A DNA stretch of 48,520 nucleotides, taken from NCBI GenBank assembly GCA_015061745.1, contig SUWB01000022.1, forward strand, positions 1-48,520, given 5' to 3'. This document shows positions 1 to 8,238 of this stretch, in pieces. Every line of letters begins with the position of its first letter. Positions within the stretch are counted from its first letter, which is position 1. The stretch is from Lentisphaerota bacterium (GTDB lineage Bacteria > Verrucomicrobiota > Lentisphaeria > Victivallales > Victivallaceae). A program made the translations under genes and the position numbers. The notes under the pieces were generated by a model, which searched no databases, had not been told where the DNA came from, and was given only the letters and a program-made list of their open reading frames with translations.

Positions 1-123
1 TATGACGATATCTTCATCCGGTATAATGAACTGCACTCAAGTTACTGAACCGCCGTATGCCGAACGGCACGTACGGTGGTGTGAGAGGACGGCTGTCCAA
101 ATAATGGACAGCCTCCTACTCGA
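1..123 (+). mobile_element. 3' end of a group II intron: C-terminus of its RT/maturase plus domains V and VI
   Basis: Frame 1 encodes the last 15 residues of a protein ending YDDIFIRYNELHSSY, with a stop at 46-48. This resembles the extreme C-terminus of group II intron reverse transcriptase/maturases. Directly after it, 49-80 folds as a domain V-like hairpin: CCGTATGC on the left, CACGTACGG on the right and a GAA-type tip. Bases 86-117 form a second hairpin (GGCTGTCC/GGACAGCC) like domain VI. The 3' boundary lies near 118-123. No bulged branch-point A is obvious on the 3' strand of domain VI, so the intron class is unclear. Only the end of the element is in the window. It lies about 11 bp past the stop codon of the minus-strand XRE gene, so it interrupts no gene visible here. 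Confidence 0.72.
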
Positions 124-133
124 TTGAGACAGA

Positions 134-583
134 TTACTTGCTGTGTTTGGCAACAATGTTTTTTGCGGCCATTACTTTGGCAAGTTCACGTTTGCCCATA
201 TCACGGATGGCGACGATGCGGCGTTTCTGCTCTTCTCTGGGAGTGGATTTGCCGCTTTCCCAACGGATGACAGAAAGAAGATTGACTCCGAGAAGTTCAG
301 CATACTGTGATTTATTCAATCCCAACTGAGTCCGCCACTTTGTGATTCTGGCGGCAGTAACACGCAGGGCAGGGTGTGTGTCTTTGGCATCCTGATCGGC
401 GACAACTTCAGGAATATCAGCCGGAACAGCAGATTTTTCCAGAGCTTTGAGACGGCGGTTAAGGTCGGAAACGGTTTTCCGCAGTTCAACAAGCTGAGCC
501 TTGAGTTCTTTCATAGAACCGTTGGTCTCTTTACGGGCAAGGCGACGGATCTCATCATTAAGAAGCTGTTGGATATTTGCCAT
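134..583 (-). CDS. XRE-family DNA-binding protein with N-terminal coiled coil
   Basis: 149-residue protein. The start is set at the ATG at 581-583 because an AGGAAA ribosome-binding site lies just upstream; a longer in-frame reading has none. Residues about 1-55 are charged and heptad-like (LKAQLVELRKTVSDLNRRLKAL), suggesting a coiled-coil dimerisation segment. Residues about 80-135 carry a Cro/CI helix-turn-helix (LGLNKSQYAELLGVNLLSVIRWE, then SGKSTPR). It is probably a small transcription regulator or an antitoxin-like DNA-binding protein. No toxin partner is next to it. It has its own promoter at 681-709 and a perfect palindrome at 627-638 in its leader, which may be its operator. The target genes cannot be inferred. 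Confidence 0.8.
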   Translation of the reverse strand: MANIQQLLNDEIRRLARKETNGSMKELKAQLVELRKTVSDLNRRLKALEKSAVPADIPEVVADQDAKDTHPALRVTAARITKWRTQLGLNKSQYAELLGVNLLSVIRWESGKSTPREEQKRRIVAIRDMGKRELAKVMAAKNIVAKHSK

Positions 584-626
584 AAATTTTCCTTTCCTGT
601 CCCTCTGTAAGTGCCTGTTATCGGGG

Positions 627-638
627 GACAAATTTGTC
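627..638. promoter_or_regulatory. Perfect 12-bp palindrome in the XRE gene leader, possible operator
   Basis: GACAAATTTGTC is a perfect palindrome between the XRE gene's promoter (681-709) and its start codon. The position suits an autoregulatory operator. A T-run follows on the plus strand, so a hairpin role is also possible. Confidence 0.35.
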
Positions 639-680
639 TTTTTTCAGCTTGAGTATATTTCTATCTATATTACACTCGTT

Positions 681-709
681 AATATAACACGCTTTTTTTG
701 ATTTTTCAA
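681..709 (-). promoter_or_regulatory. Sigma70-type promoter of the XRE gene
   Basis: On the minus strand, TTGAAA (704-709), a 17-bp spacer and TATATT (681-686). This matches the promoter form seen before many other genes in the window. Confidence 0.75.
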
Positions 710-910
710 ATAAAAATTAAAGAAAATATTACCAATGTGACAGACAAGTGAAAATGTAAGGTTCACTTCCCAATATGGCACAGCTTTTTTTATTTCGGTG
801 TAAAAATTTTTTTTCTGTATTTTTCATCCGGATAACAGCTGTTTGAAAACCTTTGCAAGAGTATTGATGAGACGGATGCGAAAGATATAAAAAAATTTTT
901 TTGATCCAGC
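710..910. other. AT-rich intergenic stretch with no gene found
   Basis: The XRE-to-ABC ATPase gap is 584-1071. Apart from the XRE promoter and palindrome and the ABC promoter listed separately, this AT-rich part has long A/T runs. I see no ORF with a ribosome-binding site and no RNA gene. Confidence 0.5.
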
Positions 911-939
911 TTGCATTTCAGTGCGGCAGCGTGTATATT
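911..939 (+). promoter_or_regulatory. Sigma70-type promoter of the ABC ATPase gene
   Basis: TTGCAT (911-916), a 17-bp spacer and TATATT (934-939). The transcript would have a leader of about 125 nt before the ATG at 1072. I could not assign a riboswitch in the leader. Confidence 0.75.
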
Positions 940-1071
940 ATTATATTATTGATCGTTACGTGCCCGGAGGCGGGGAAGAACATAAGGTGTTGTTTCTTCT
1001 GTCAACCGCGGGTCGTCAGAGGCCGTTCCGGCGTAAATGATCGCAAGTCAGCATATTTAAGGAATTGAAAA

Positions 1072-2172
1072 ATGGCTGAAGTATTTCTCGAACACGTGTA
1101 CAAAGTGTACGAAGGCAAAGTCGAAGCTGTCCGTGACTTCTGTCTGGACATCAAGGATCGTGAATTTATGGTTTTCGTCGGTCCTTCCGGCTGCGGTAAA
1201 TCCACCACTCTGCGTATGATCGCCGGTCTCGAAGAGATCACCAAGGGCGAAGTCCGCATCGGTGACCGTGTCGTCAACGATGTGGCTCCCAAAGATCGTG
1301 ACATCGCTATGGTGTTCCAGAACTACGCTCTGTATCCCCATATGACTGTTTACGACAATATGGCTTTCGGTCTGAAGCTGCGTAAATACTCCAAAGAAGA
1401 AATCAACAACCGCGTGATGGAAGCCGCCAAGATCCTCGGTCTGGAAGATTACCTGAACCGTCGTCCCAAACAGCTTTCCGGCGGTCAGCGTCAGCGTGTT
1501 GCTGTGGGCCGTGCTATCGTCCGTAAGCCCAAAGCCTTCTTGTTTGACGAACCTCTGTCAAACCTCGACGCCAAGATGCGTGTGCAGATGCGTACCGAGA
1601 TCTCCAAGCTCCACCAGCAGCTTGAAACCACTATGATCTACGTGACCCACGACCAGACCGAAGCTATGACTATGGGTGACCGTATCTGCGTTATGAAAGA
1701 CGGTATCATCCAGCAGGTTGCTGCTCCCATCGAACTTTATGACAAGCCCTGCAACAAGTTCGTGGCAGGCTTCATCGGTACTCCTCCGATGAACTTCTTT
1801 GAAGGTGCTCTGGTTCGCAAGGACGGCAAACTTTTCTTCACCTCTCCCGGTTTCGAATGCCCCGTGCCCGATGCCTGGAAGGAAAAAATGGAACCCTTCT
1901 GCGACAAGAAAGTCACTTTCGGTATCCGTCCCGAAGATATCGGCAACGAATCTGCTGAACGTGATCCCAATATGCCCAAAGTCAAGGCTAAAGTTGAAGT
2001 TATCGAGCCTATGGGTTCAGAAACCTACGTTTATCTGACCTGCGCCACCACCAACTTCATCGCCCGTATCGATCCCCACCGTAAGTTGAATGTCGGCCAG
2101 GACATCGAATTTGCTCTGCTGATGCCCAACGCCCACTTCTTTGACGGTGTTACTGAAAGAGCTATCATCTGA
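1072..2172 (+). CDS. Sugar ABC transporter ATP-binding protein (MsmK/UgpC/MalK type)
   Basis: 366-residue ATPase, full length for the carbohydrate-importer (CUT1) family. The Walker A GPSGCGKST is at residues 37-45, the signature LSGGQ at 135-139, Walker B FLFDEP near 156-161 and the switch histidine in VTHDQTEA. The C-terminal 120 residues form the OB-fold regulatory domain typical of MalK/MsmK. It energises uptake of oligosaccharides or glycerol-3-phosphate-type solutes at the inner face of the membrane. No permease or binding protein is adjacent, and it has its own promoter and terminator. It is therefore probably a shared ATPase serving several importers, as MsmK does in streptococci (inference). 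Codons are strongly biased, consistent with high expression. Confidence 0.93.
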   Translation: MAEVFLEHVYKVYEGKVEAVRDFCLDIKDREFMVFVGPSGCGKSTTLRMIAGLEEITKGEVRIGDRVVNDVAPKDRDIAMVFQNYALYPHMTVYDNMAFGLKLRKYSKEEINNRVMEAAKILGLEDYLNRRPKQLSGGQRQRVAVGRAIVRKPKAFLFDEPLSNLDAKMRVQMRTEISKLHQQLETTMIYVTHDQTEAMTMGDRICVMKDGIIQQVAAPIELYDKPCNKFVAGFIGTPPMNFFEGALVRKDGKLFFTSPGFECPVPDAWKEKMEPFCDKKVTFGIRPEDIGNESAERDPNMPKVKAKVEVIEPMGSETYVYLTCATTNFIARIDPHRKLNVGQDIEFALLMPNAHFFDGVTERAII

Positions 2173-2191
2173 TGTGCTTTTTCGCCTGATC

Positions 2192-2226
2192 AAAGCCGGA
2201 AGTTGAATTTCACTTCCGGCTTTTTC
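2192..2226 (+). terminator. Intrinsic terminator after the ABC ATPase gene
   Basis: A 12-bp perfect stem (AAAGCCGGAAGT at 2192-2203 with ACTTCCGGCTTT at 2212-2223), then a T-run. Confidence 0.9.
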
Positions 2227-2259
2227 AGTTTTTACCTTTTCTTTCTGAAAGAATTTTTG

Positions 2260-3093
2260 ATGAAAAGTGTCATCGTCATACCGTGTTACCGGAATACAAT
2301 GGAGGGAACAGAAAAAGCGTCCCTGATCCAGTGCAGCAGGATTTTCGGCGGCAGACGGGAAATTGTGCTGGCAGTTCCCGAAAAGCTCGACTGCTCTTTG
2401 TATTTGAAAATTATTCCTTCCGCCCGGATCGAAAGATTTGACGACAAATTTTTTGTCAGTGTTTCTTCATACAGTCACTTATTGTTGACACCAGCGTTTT
2501 ATCAGCGTTTTTCTGCTTATGATTATATGCTGATCTATCAGCTTGACGCCTGGGTTTTTCGCGACGAACTTGATGAATGGTGTGCCAAAGGGTATGAGTA
2601 TATCGGAGCCCCCTTTCTTCTGAAGCACGGGCGTTATGAAAAAATTATTGTCGGCAACGGCGGATTTTCTTTAAGGCGGATCGATGCGATGCTGAGAGTT
2701 CTGCAAAACCCCGGCGAAAAGATGTTTCCCGCAGAGCTGCTTTGGGAGTTTGTTCATCGTTATGCAGCCGCAGGGCGTTACTTGAAGCTTCTGGGACCTC
2801 TGCTGAAACTTGCGGGGCTTCTGCCAAACAGCCGGGGAGCATATCTTGAAAAAATCCGGTATGAAAAATACAACAGTGAAGATATGGTATTCCATTTTTT
2901 GAGCCGACAATATACAAAAGACGGTCTGATAATGCCGGAAATGAAAGAAGCAATGCTGTTTTCAATTGACGGAGTTCCTCTTGGCAAGTTTACGGAATTG
3001 CCCTTTGGCTGTCACGCCTGGATGAAGGGCGGAGCTTCTTTCTGGAAAAAATATATTCCCGCCCTTACTGAAAATTTGCCGGGAAATGTCTGA
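2260..3093 (+). CDS. DUF5672-family protein, possible glycosyltransferase
   Basis: 277 residues from the ATG at 2260. A longer reading would begin inside the upstream terminator and is rejected. The N-terminus MKSVIVIPCYRN and the central block YDYMLIYQLDAWVFRDELDEW, then IGAPF and VGNGGFSLRR, match my memory of DUF5672 proteins. These are found in polysaccharide or glycan-decoration loci and resemble GT-A glycosyltransferases. The LDAW acidic residue could be the metal/nucleotide-sugar site (inference). There is no signal peptide or membrane segment, so it is cytoplasmic. It precedes an FkbM-type methyltransferase on the same strand, and the pair may modify a surface glycan. Confidence 0.75.
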   Translation: MKSVIVIPCYRNTMEGTEKASLIQCSRIFGGRREIVLAVPEKLDCSLYLKIIPSARIERFDDKFFVSVSSYSHLLLTPAFYQRFSAYDYMLIYQLDAWVFRDELDEWCAKGYEYIGAPFLLKHGRYEKIIVGNGGFSLRRIDAMLRVLQNPGEKMFPAELLWEFVHRYAAAGRYLKLLGPLLKLAGLLPNSRGAYLEKIRYEKYNSEDMVFHFLSRQYTKDGLIMPEMKEAMLFSIDGVPLGKFTELPFGCHAWMKGGASFWKKYIPALTENLPGNV

Positions 3094-3206
3094 TTTGCTC
3101 CGAAGTTCATTACTTCTTGATATGCAGGGGGGAGGAAGGATGATGACGATTTTTACTGTATATGAAAGAACTTGTGTTCTTAAAATACTGAAGGAAAGGT
3201 ATTTCA

Positions 3207-4220
3207 ATGAATCGTGACAAATTGAAAAATATATATTGGCAGATACTTGGTATTTTTCCCCGCAAATGGGCTCTGAAATTGAATTTAGCTTTCCGGTGTC
3301 TGTTTGAAGATTGGGATTTTGCCGTTAATACTTATCTGTTTTCTGCTGAATTTGCAGATTTGGATGCAGATGCAATCCGCCGGAGATTGTCCGGTTTGGA
3401 TGAGAATTCGATTGCTGTTGCGTTGGAATATGTCAGAAGATGCCGCAATTTGGAGCAGATGAAAGGTTATCCCTTTTCTGACGGCAGCACCTCTTTGCTT
3501 CTCAGGAAAAATTTGAAATCAGAAATTATGTGTGTTCCTGATGCTCCGCCGGAACTCAAAAGTTATCAAAAGAAATATGGATTCAAAACTGGAGCAGAGG
3601 TCTTGATTTATCAGCACGGACTTTCCTTTTGGCAAGATAAGGCGAGTGCTTATCTGCGTAACAAGGTCTTTATTGATGCCGGTGCCTGTATCGGTGAACT
3701 TGAACCCGCTCTTTTGGAGTATGAGCCGTCCAGAATTTATGCATTTGAACCATCGCAAAAGAATGTTCGTCTGTTTGAAAAAGAGATGAAAAAACGCCGT
3801 ATCGGGCCGGAACAGGTGCAGATCGTTCCAGCTGGCTTGGGAAATGAGAATTGCTGTATGCACTTTTCTGATTGCGGCGGAAGTGGGCAAAAAGTGGACA
3901 TTGCAGGAGCGGACAGCTGTACAGTTGTGCCTCTGGATAAATTTGCTGCAGATAATCATATTTCCGGAATCGGGTTGTTGAAAAGCGATGTGGAAGGTAT
4001 GGGCTTGCAGCTGTGTCAGGGGGCGATTTCTGTTATCAAGCGTGACCGTCCGGTGTTGCTGCTTGCAGCTTATCACAGCCAAGATGAACTGCTTGGGCAG
4101 TATGAATATCTGCATAAGGAACTTTCGGATTATCACTTTGAATTGCGTGATCTTCCGGCAGGTTCCTGTTTTGAAATTACTTTGATCGGAATCCCCGGGG
4201 AAGTGGAAAATAAAAAGTGA
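3207..4220 (+). CDS. FkbM-family SAM-dependent methyltransferase
   Basis: 337 residues with a strong AAGGAAAGG ribosome-binding site before the ATG. The C-terminal two thirds is a class I methyltransferase: motif I VFIDAGACIGELEPALL around residue 155, the acidic FEPS loop after strand 2, and LLKSDVEGMG near 260, the FkbM hallmark. The N-terminal 100 residues are helical and not recognised. FkbM enzymes O-methylate sugars or natural products; here the DUF5672 neighbour suggests a glycan substrate (inference). No consensus promoter was seen in the 113-bp gap, so it may be co-transcribed with the upstream gene. Confidence 0.85.
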   Translation: MNRDKLKNIYWQILGIFPRKWALKLNLAFRCLFEDWDFAVNTYLFSAEFADLDADAIRRRLSGLDENSIAVALEYVRRCRNLEQMKGYPFSDGSTSLLLRKNLKSEIMCVPDAPPELKSYQKKYGFKTGAEVLIYQHGLSFWQDKASAYLRNKVFIDAGACIGELEPALLEYEPSRIYAFEPSQKNVRLFEKEMKKRRIGPEQVQIVPAGLGNENCCMHFSDCGGSGQKVDIAGADSCTVVPLDKFAADNHISGIGLLKSDVEGMGLQLCQGAISVIKRDRPVLLLAAYHSQDELLGQYEYLHKELSDYHFELRDLPAGSCFEITLIGIPGEVENKK

Positions 4221-4257
4221 AAAAACTGCCTGTGGAAAATCTTGTTTTTCACAGGTC
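4221..4257. terminator. Hairpin between convergent genes, probably bidirectional
   Basis: CCTGTG and CACAGG (4229-4255) enclose AAAA/TTTT pairs. On the minus strand the stem is followed by TTTTTT (the A-run at 4221-4225), suiting termination of the aldolase gene. The plus-strand T-tract is poor. Confidence 0.6.
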
Positions 4258-4310
4258 TGAAAATATTTGCAGCAATTGTTTTTAACGATTTTTGATCCCG
4301 CGTTAGGTTA

Positions 4311-5090
4311 TCAGTTGCCTGCTGTCTGGCGGACTTCGGCGATTTTTGCTTTGTACCCTGACATCAGGGCTCCTGTGTCATTGATGCAGGCAATGTATTG
4401 GATCTTGCGGGTGTTGAGGTATTTGTCAAGATCAGCTTCTGCGTAGGCTCCCAGCAATATTCCTGCGGCTCTGGTTTTGCTGCAGATGGTGTCGAGAGCT
4501 TCGGCAACTTCAGGATTGTCCCATTCGCCGGGATGACCCATAGAACAGCTCAAATCGTAGGGGCCGATGAGAAGACTGCTGATTCCGGGAACTGCAAGGA
4601 TCTTGTCAAGGTTGCGTACAGCTTCAATATGTTCGATCTGCAATATGACCAGTGGATCGGTGTGGGAGCGTTTCCAATACTCATCCAGCGGCATTGTTCC
4701 GTAACAATTTCCCCGGCGCATACCGCAGCCCCGGTTGCCCTGTAAAGGATAGCGGCAGGCATCTACGGCATATTGAGCATCCTTTTCATCCATAATCATA
4801 GGTACGATAATCCCTGCGGGGGCCAGGTCGATGACCTTTTTTATTTCTGTATGGTTACAGGCGGGAACACGGAAAAAAGGAGCACAGTTGGTTCCTTTGA
4901 GGGCCATAATATGCAGCATTGCTGTCTGCCGGTCAAGAATTCCGTGTTCTCCGTCGATCCAGCAGAAATCAAAACCGGCCTCGGCGGCTATTTCGGTTAC
5001 TGCCGGATCGGTGAAGGTGATGCAGCAGCCGACACAGAGTTTTCCTTTTTCAATGGAATCCAAAAATTTTTCAAGATTATTATAACGCAT
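4311..5090 (-). CDS. HpcH/HpaI-family 2-keto-3-deoxy sugar acid aldolase
   Basis: 259 residues, the usual length of class II HpcH/HpaI aldolases. Landmarks in order are FCWIDGEHG near residue 42-50, FFRVPACNHTEIKKVIDLAPAGIIVPM, RGCGMRRGNCYG near 120-130, the metal-ligand region VILQIEH, and LLIGPYDLSCSMG near 172-184. The reaction is metal-dependent retro-aldol cleavage of a 2-keto-3-deoxy sugar acid to pyruvate (or related ketoacid) and an aldehyde. Rhamnonate- or glucarate-type substrates are typical; the exact one is not determined. AGGAGC precedes the ATG and a TTGACA-17-TACATT promoter lies at 5119-5147. It is monocistronic and transcribed divergently from the DUF5107 gene. Confidence 0.88.
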   Translation of the reverse strand: MRYNNLEKFLDSIEKGKLCVGCCITFTDPAVTEIAAEAGFDFCWIDGEHGILDRQTAMLHIMALKGTNCAPFFRVPACNHTEIKKVIDLAPAGIIVPMIMDEKDAQYAVDACRYPLQGNRGCGMRRGNCYGTMPLDEYWKRSHTDPLVILQIEHIEAVRNLDKILAVPGISSLLIGPYDLSCSMGHPGEWDNPEVAEALDTICSKTRAAGILLGAYAEADLDKYLNTRKIQYIACINDTGALMSGYKAKIAEVRQTAGN

Positions 5091-5118
5091 AAAAGCTCCT
5101 GTTTTCTATCCTTGAAAT

Positions 5119-5147
5119 AATGTACTATTCAAAGCAATGTTTGTCAA
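5119..5147 (-). promoter_or_regulatory. Promoter of the HpcH/HpaI aldolase gene
   Basis: Minus strand: TTGACA (5142-5147), a 17-bp spacer and TACATT (5119-5124), 28 bp before the start codon. Confidence 0.7.
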
Positions 5148-5271
5148 GAAAACTTTTCTATAAATGTGATCTTTTTTTGAACTCTGCCGGCAAACTTGAG
5201 TTCTGTATGAATTTTCTTTATTTGGGTTCTATGCAAGTTCAATGATTAATTGTAAAAAGTTTATTTTCTCC

Positions 5272-5300
5272 TTGCTTTAGCAAGGCAGAGGTAGTATATT
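5272..5300 (+). promoter_or_regulatory. Promoter of the DUF5107 gene
   Basis: TTGCTT (5272-5277), a 17-bp spacer and TATATT (5295-5300). The spacer contains half of a small dyad (TTGCTTTAGCAA). Between the two divergent promoters, AACTTG and CAAGTT half-sites could bind a regulator. Confidence 0.7.
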
Positions 5301-5339
5301 AAAAGAAGTAAATCAATCAAACCCTCAAAGGTGATACTT

Positions 5340-7343
5340 ATGACAGAATTGCGTTTTGAAGAAAAAATCATTCCCAGTGTGGATCTTTCAGGGGAATCCC
5401 CCCTGCCTGCTATGCGGAATGCTCTCAGTTTCAATCTGGACTATGAAACAGGGGACGAAGCAGGACTCTTTATCGGATACGGCTTGCGTACCAATGCCCT
5501 GCCTTCCAAACTTCAGGACCGTTACAATACAGAAATCCGTCCTCAGGTGTGGAAAACTGCCGTTCTTGAAAATGAATACCTCAAAGCAACCTTTATTCCC
5601 GATCTGGGGGGACGTTTGTGGTCCTTGTACGACAAGGAAAAGAAACGGGATCTTCTCACCGAAAACCCCGTCGTCAAACCCGGTAACCTTGCTATTTGCA
5701 ACGCCTGGTGTTCAGGCGGTGTAGAGTGGAACATCGGCACCCGCGGCCACCACGTCCGTACCTGCCGTTCAATGTTTGTGGCACGGGCAAGATCTTACAA
5801 AGGTTCCCCCGTTCTGCGTATGTATGAATTCAGCCGGGAAAACGGTGTGGCCTACCAAATGGAGTTCTTTCTCCCGGAAGGCTCCAGGTTCCTCTTTTTG
5901 CGTACCCGGATCCACAATCATCACAGCAAAGTGATCCCTATGTACTGGTGGTCTAATATCGCTGTGGATGAAGGGGACGATCTGCGGGTCGTTACGCCTG
6001 CCACTCATTCATTTGCCAATACCTACATAAGCAACTTTGAACACATCTTGCGCCGGGTGGAACTTCCCACTCCTGACGGTTACGATTGCACATACCCCAA
6101 AAACTATCCTGTTGCCAAAGATCACTTTTTCCAGATCTCCGCCCGGGACAGAAAGTTTGAAGCCGCTCTCTACGGCGACGGCTGGGGACTTTGCCAGTGT
6201 TCCACCGATATCCTCAAAGGACGCAAACTCTTTGTCTGGGGACGTTCTTCCGGCGGATTGAATTGGCAGAAACGTTTGACCTCTCCCGAGGGCCGTCCTT
6301 ATGTTGAAATACAGGCCGGCCTTGCCAATACTCAGCTGGAATGTATGCCGATGCCCCCCCGGACCGCCTGGGAATGGGTGGAAGCCTACGGTGCTTTGCA
6401 GACTGATCCTGAAAAGATCCACGGCTCCTGGGAAGAGGCCAAAGCCGAAACAGAAGCACGCCTCGAAGAAGCTCTGCCCCGTCAGGTTCTGGAAGATATG
6501 CTCGCTGAAACCAAAACAGCGTTTGCCCTGCAAGAGGCTGAAGAAATTATTTCCCGCGGTTCCGGCTGGGGGGCTCTCGAAAAAGCACGCTGCGGTGCCA
6601 ACAGTGAATTTGCGCCCCAGCTTGACTTTGATTCTGATGATACTGAAACCCGTATCTGGCAGGAACTTCTTGCCAAAGGAGCTATGCCTGAGTGGAATAT
6701 GGCTGAACCCCCTCCGTCTTATATGGTTCAGGACGAATTTTACGAACTTCTCAAGGCAGCTCCCGCCGGAAAACTCCGGGATTTCCAGATGGGAATCAAC
6801 TGCTATTTCCGTAAAGAATATGACAAAGCCGAAGAATTCTTTACCCGGGCCGGTACGACCAAAGAAAGTTTTGCTGTTGCCTACGCCGTTGCCAATACCC
6901 GGCGGTGCAAACAGGATTTCGCCGGTGCGGAAAAGGCTTTCAGGGACGGTATGGGAAGCGGCGATCCCACTCTGATCCGTGAAGGGCTGCAGGCAATGTG
7001 CGAAGGAAAACTTTTTGAGTCCGTTATTGAATGTTACGAAAATCTTTCTGATGACCTCAAAGCCATTCCGATGAACAAGATCTATTACATTACTGCACTG
7101 CTTCATACTGGCCGCCCCGAAGAAGCCGAAGGGATCCTTATGGAAAACGGCGGACTTGAAGTCCCGCAGCTCCGGGAAGGGGAAGGTTCTCTTTCCAATT
7201 TGTACGCCGCCATCCAGTGTGCCAAAGCAGAGAAAAACGGTGTCAAGCTTAATCCTGAAAGCGTTGAAGTCCCCAACAAGCTGGATTTCCGTATGGATCA
7301 CATCTCTGAACTTGGAAAATTCGGTTCCCGCTACGGAAAATAA
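5340..7343 (+). CDS. DUF5107 domain protein with C-terminal TPR-like repeats
   Basis: 667 residues, starting at the ATG at 5340 behind AGGTGA; an upstream in-frame GTG at 5331 has no ribosome-binding site. Residues about 30-350 match DUF5107, a beta-sandwich related to galactose-mutarotase folds: FIPDLGGRLWSLYDKEKKRDLL, then SGGVEWNIG, MYWWSNIAVDEG and YVEIQAGLANTQLE. Residues about 470-620 carry TPR-like repeats (YFRKEYDKAEEFFTRAG; FAGAEKAFRDGM; TGRPEEAEGIL). Proteins of this architecture occur beside glycoside hydrolases and are thought to act on or bind carbohydrate; the biochemical role is not established. No signal peptide, so cytoplasmic. It is a single-gene unit with its own promoter and terminator. 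Confidence 0.85.
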   Translation: MTELRFEEKIIPSVDLSGESPLPAMRNALSFNLDYETGDEAGLFIGYGLRTNALPSKLQDRYNTEIRPQVWKTAVLENEYLKATFIPDLGGRLWSLYDKEKKRDLLTENPVVKPGNLAICNAWCSGGVEWNIGTRGHHVRTCRSMFVARARSYKGSPVLRMYEFSRENGVAYQMEFFLPEGSRFLFLRTRIHNHHSKVIPMYWWSNIAVDEGDDLRVVTPATHSFANTYISNFEHILRRVELPTPDGYDCTYPKNYPVAKDHFFQISARDRKFEAALYGDGWGLCQCSTDILKGRKLFVWGRSSGGLNWQKRLTSPEGRPYVEIQAGLANTQLECMPMPPRTAWEWVEAYGALQTDPEKIHGSWEEAKAETEARLEEALPRQVLEDMLAETKTAFALQEAEEIISRGSGWGALEKARCGANSEFAPQLDFDSDDTETRIWQELLAKGAMPEWNMAEPPPSYMVQDEFYELLKAAPAGKLRDFQMGINCYFRKEYDKAEEFFTRAGTTKESFAVAYAVANTRRCKQDFAGAEKAFRDGMGSGDPTLIREGLQAMCEGKLFESVIECYENLSDDLKAIPMNKIYYITALLHTGRPEEAEGILMENGGLEVPQLREGEGSLSNLYAAIQCAKAEKNGVKLNPESVEVPNKLDFRMDHISELGKFGSRYGK

Positions 7344-7360
7344 AACCGTAAATATCGCGC

Positions 7361-7384
7361 CCCGGGAAATTCCCGGGCCTTTTT
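7361..7384 (+). terminator. Intrinsic terminator after the DUF5107 gene
   Basis: CCCGGGAA/TTCCCGGG stem with a one-base centre, followed by CCTTTTT. Confidence 0.85.
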
Positions 7385-7464
7385 GGTTGTTGCGAAAAAG
7401 GCTTTTCTGGCAAGAAAATGCGTCTGCTGCTTGAATTTTCTGTTGTCCGGTATTATGTTATGAA

Positions 7465-8238
7465 ATGAAAAATTCAAGTTACAGCTTCAAAGCCATTGGT
7501 GTACTCCGGGGAGGGGGGGAATTCCCTCAACAGGCCCCCCGGCAGGGCGTTTATGCCCGGAATGAGGGGTATATCGAACTTTTCCCGCATTGCAACTACG
7601 AACAAGCATTGGAAGACCTTGGAGGCTTTGAACGTATCTGGCTTCTTTTTGTCTTTGACCGCAATGTTAATTGGAAGCCCAAAGTCCTGCCGCCTTATGG
7701 AATCGACCGCAAGGTGGGGACTTTTGCCAGCCGTTCACCCTATCGACCCAACCCGGTCGGGCTTTCTGCCGTTGAACTGGTGAAAATCGAAGGGCTTAAA
7801 GTGTTTATCAGGAACTTTGATCTTCTTGAAGGAACTCCGATTTTGGATATAAAACCCTATATCCCGGAAGTTGATTCCTTTCCCGGTTCAAAAGCGGGCT
7901 GGCGGGATCAGGTGCCGCCTGTCCCTGAGTTGAGCGTTATGCCTGAAGCTGCCATTCAATTGGCTCATCTCCGCTCTTGCGGCGGGCCGGACCTTGAAGA
8001 TGTGGCACGCATTCAGCTCACGCTGCAAAGTGCCAATCCTGAGCGGCAGCGTATAACCGGAGTGCCGGGGGGAAAACAGATTCTTGCCTACCGGACCTGG
8101 CGTATCGCTTTTGTCAGGCAGGAAAACAGTGTCAAAGTAATGGGAATTTTTTCAGGGTATACCCCGGATGAATTGGCAGATCCGGCTGATCCCTATCTGG
8201 ATAAAGCAATTCACAGGAGCTTTTTGAAGATACGATGA
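7465..8238 (+). CDS. trmO: tRNA (adenine(37)-N6)-methyltransferase TrmO (TsaA/YaeB)
   Basis: 257 residues. The N-terminal 150 hold the TsaA beta-barrel with its signature: FKAIGVLR, LGGFERIWLLFVFDRN, GTFASRSPYRPNPVGLSAVEL, and LEGTPILDIKPYIPEVD near residue 125-140. TrmO uses S-adenosylmethionine to methylate N6 of t6A37 in tRNAs reading ACY codons. The C-terminal about 90 residues form the extension seen in the longer bacterial TrmO type (YRTWRIAF, then VMGIFSGYTPDEL). The ribosome-binding site is weak. TTGAAT (7431) with an AT-rich -10 lies only about 10-30 nt upstream, so the leader is very short. The stop overlaps the next gene's start by 4 nt. Confidence 0.9.
   Translation: MKNSSYSFKAIGVLRGGGEFPQQAPRQGVYARNEGYIELFPHCNYEQALEDLGGFERIWLLFVFDRNVNWKPKVLPPYGIDRKVGTFASRSPYRPNPVGLSAVELVKIEGLKVFIRNFDLLEGTPILDIKPYIPEVDSFPGSKAGWRDQVPPVPELSVMPEAAIQLAHLRSCGGPDLEDVARIQLTLQSANPERQRITGVPGGKQILAYRTWRIAFVRQENSVKVMGIFSGYTPDELADPADPYLDKAIHRSFLKIR

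Noticed and set aside
940..1071. Riboswitch in the leader of the ABC ATPase gene
   Set aside because: About 125 nt with short GC-rich pairs, but no motif of a known class and no terminator before the start codon.
6009..7301. 430-residue minus-strand ORF opposite the DUF5107 gene
   Set aside because: Antisense to a well-supported gene. Its composition is that of a reverse-complement shadow and it has no ribosome-binding site.
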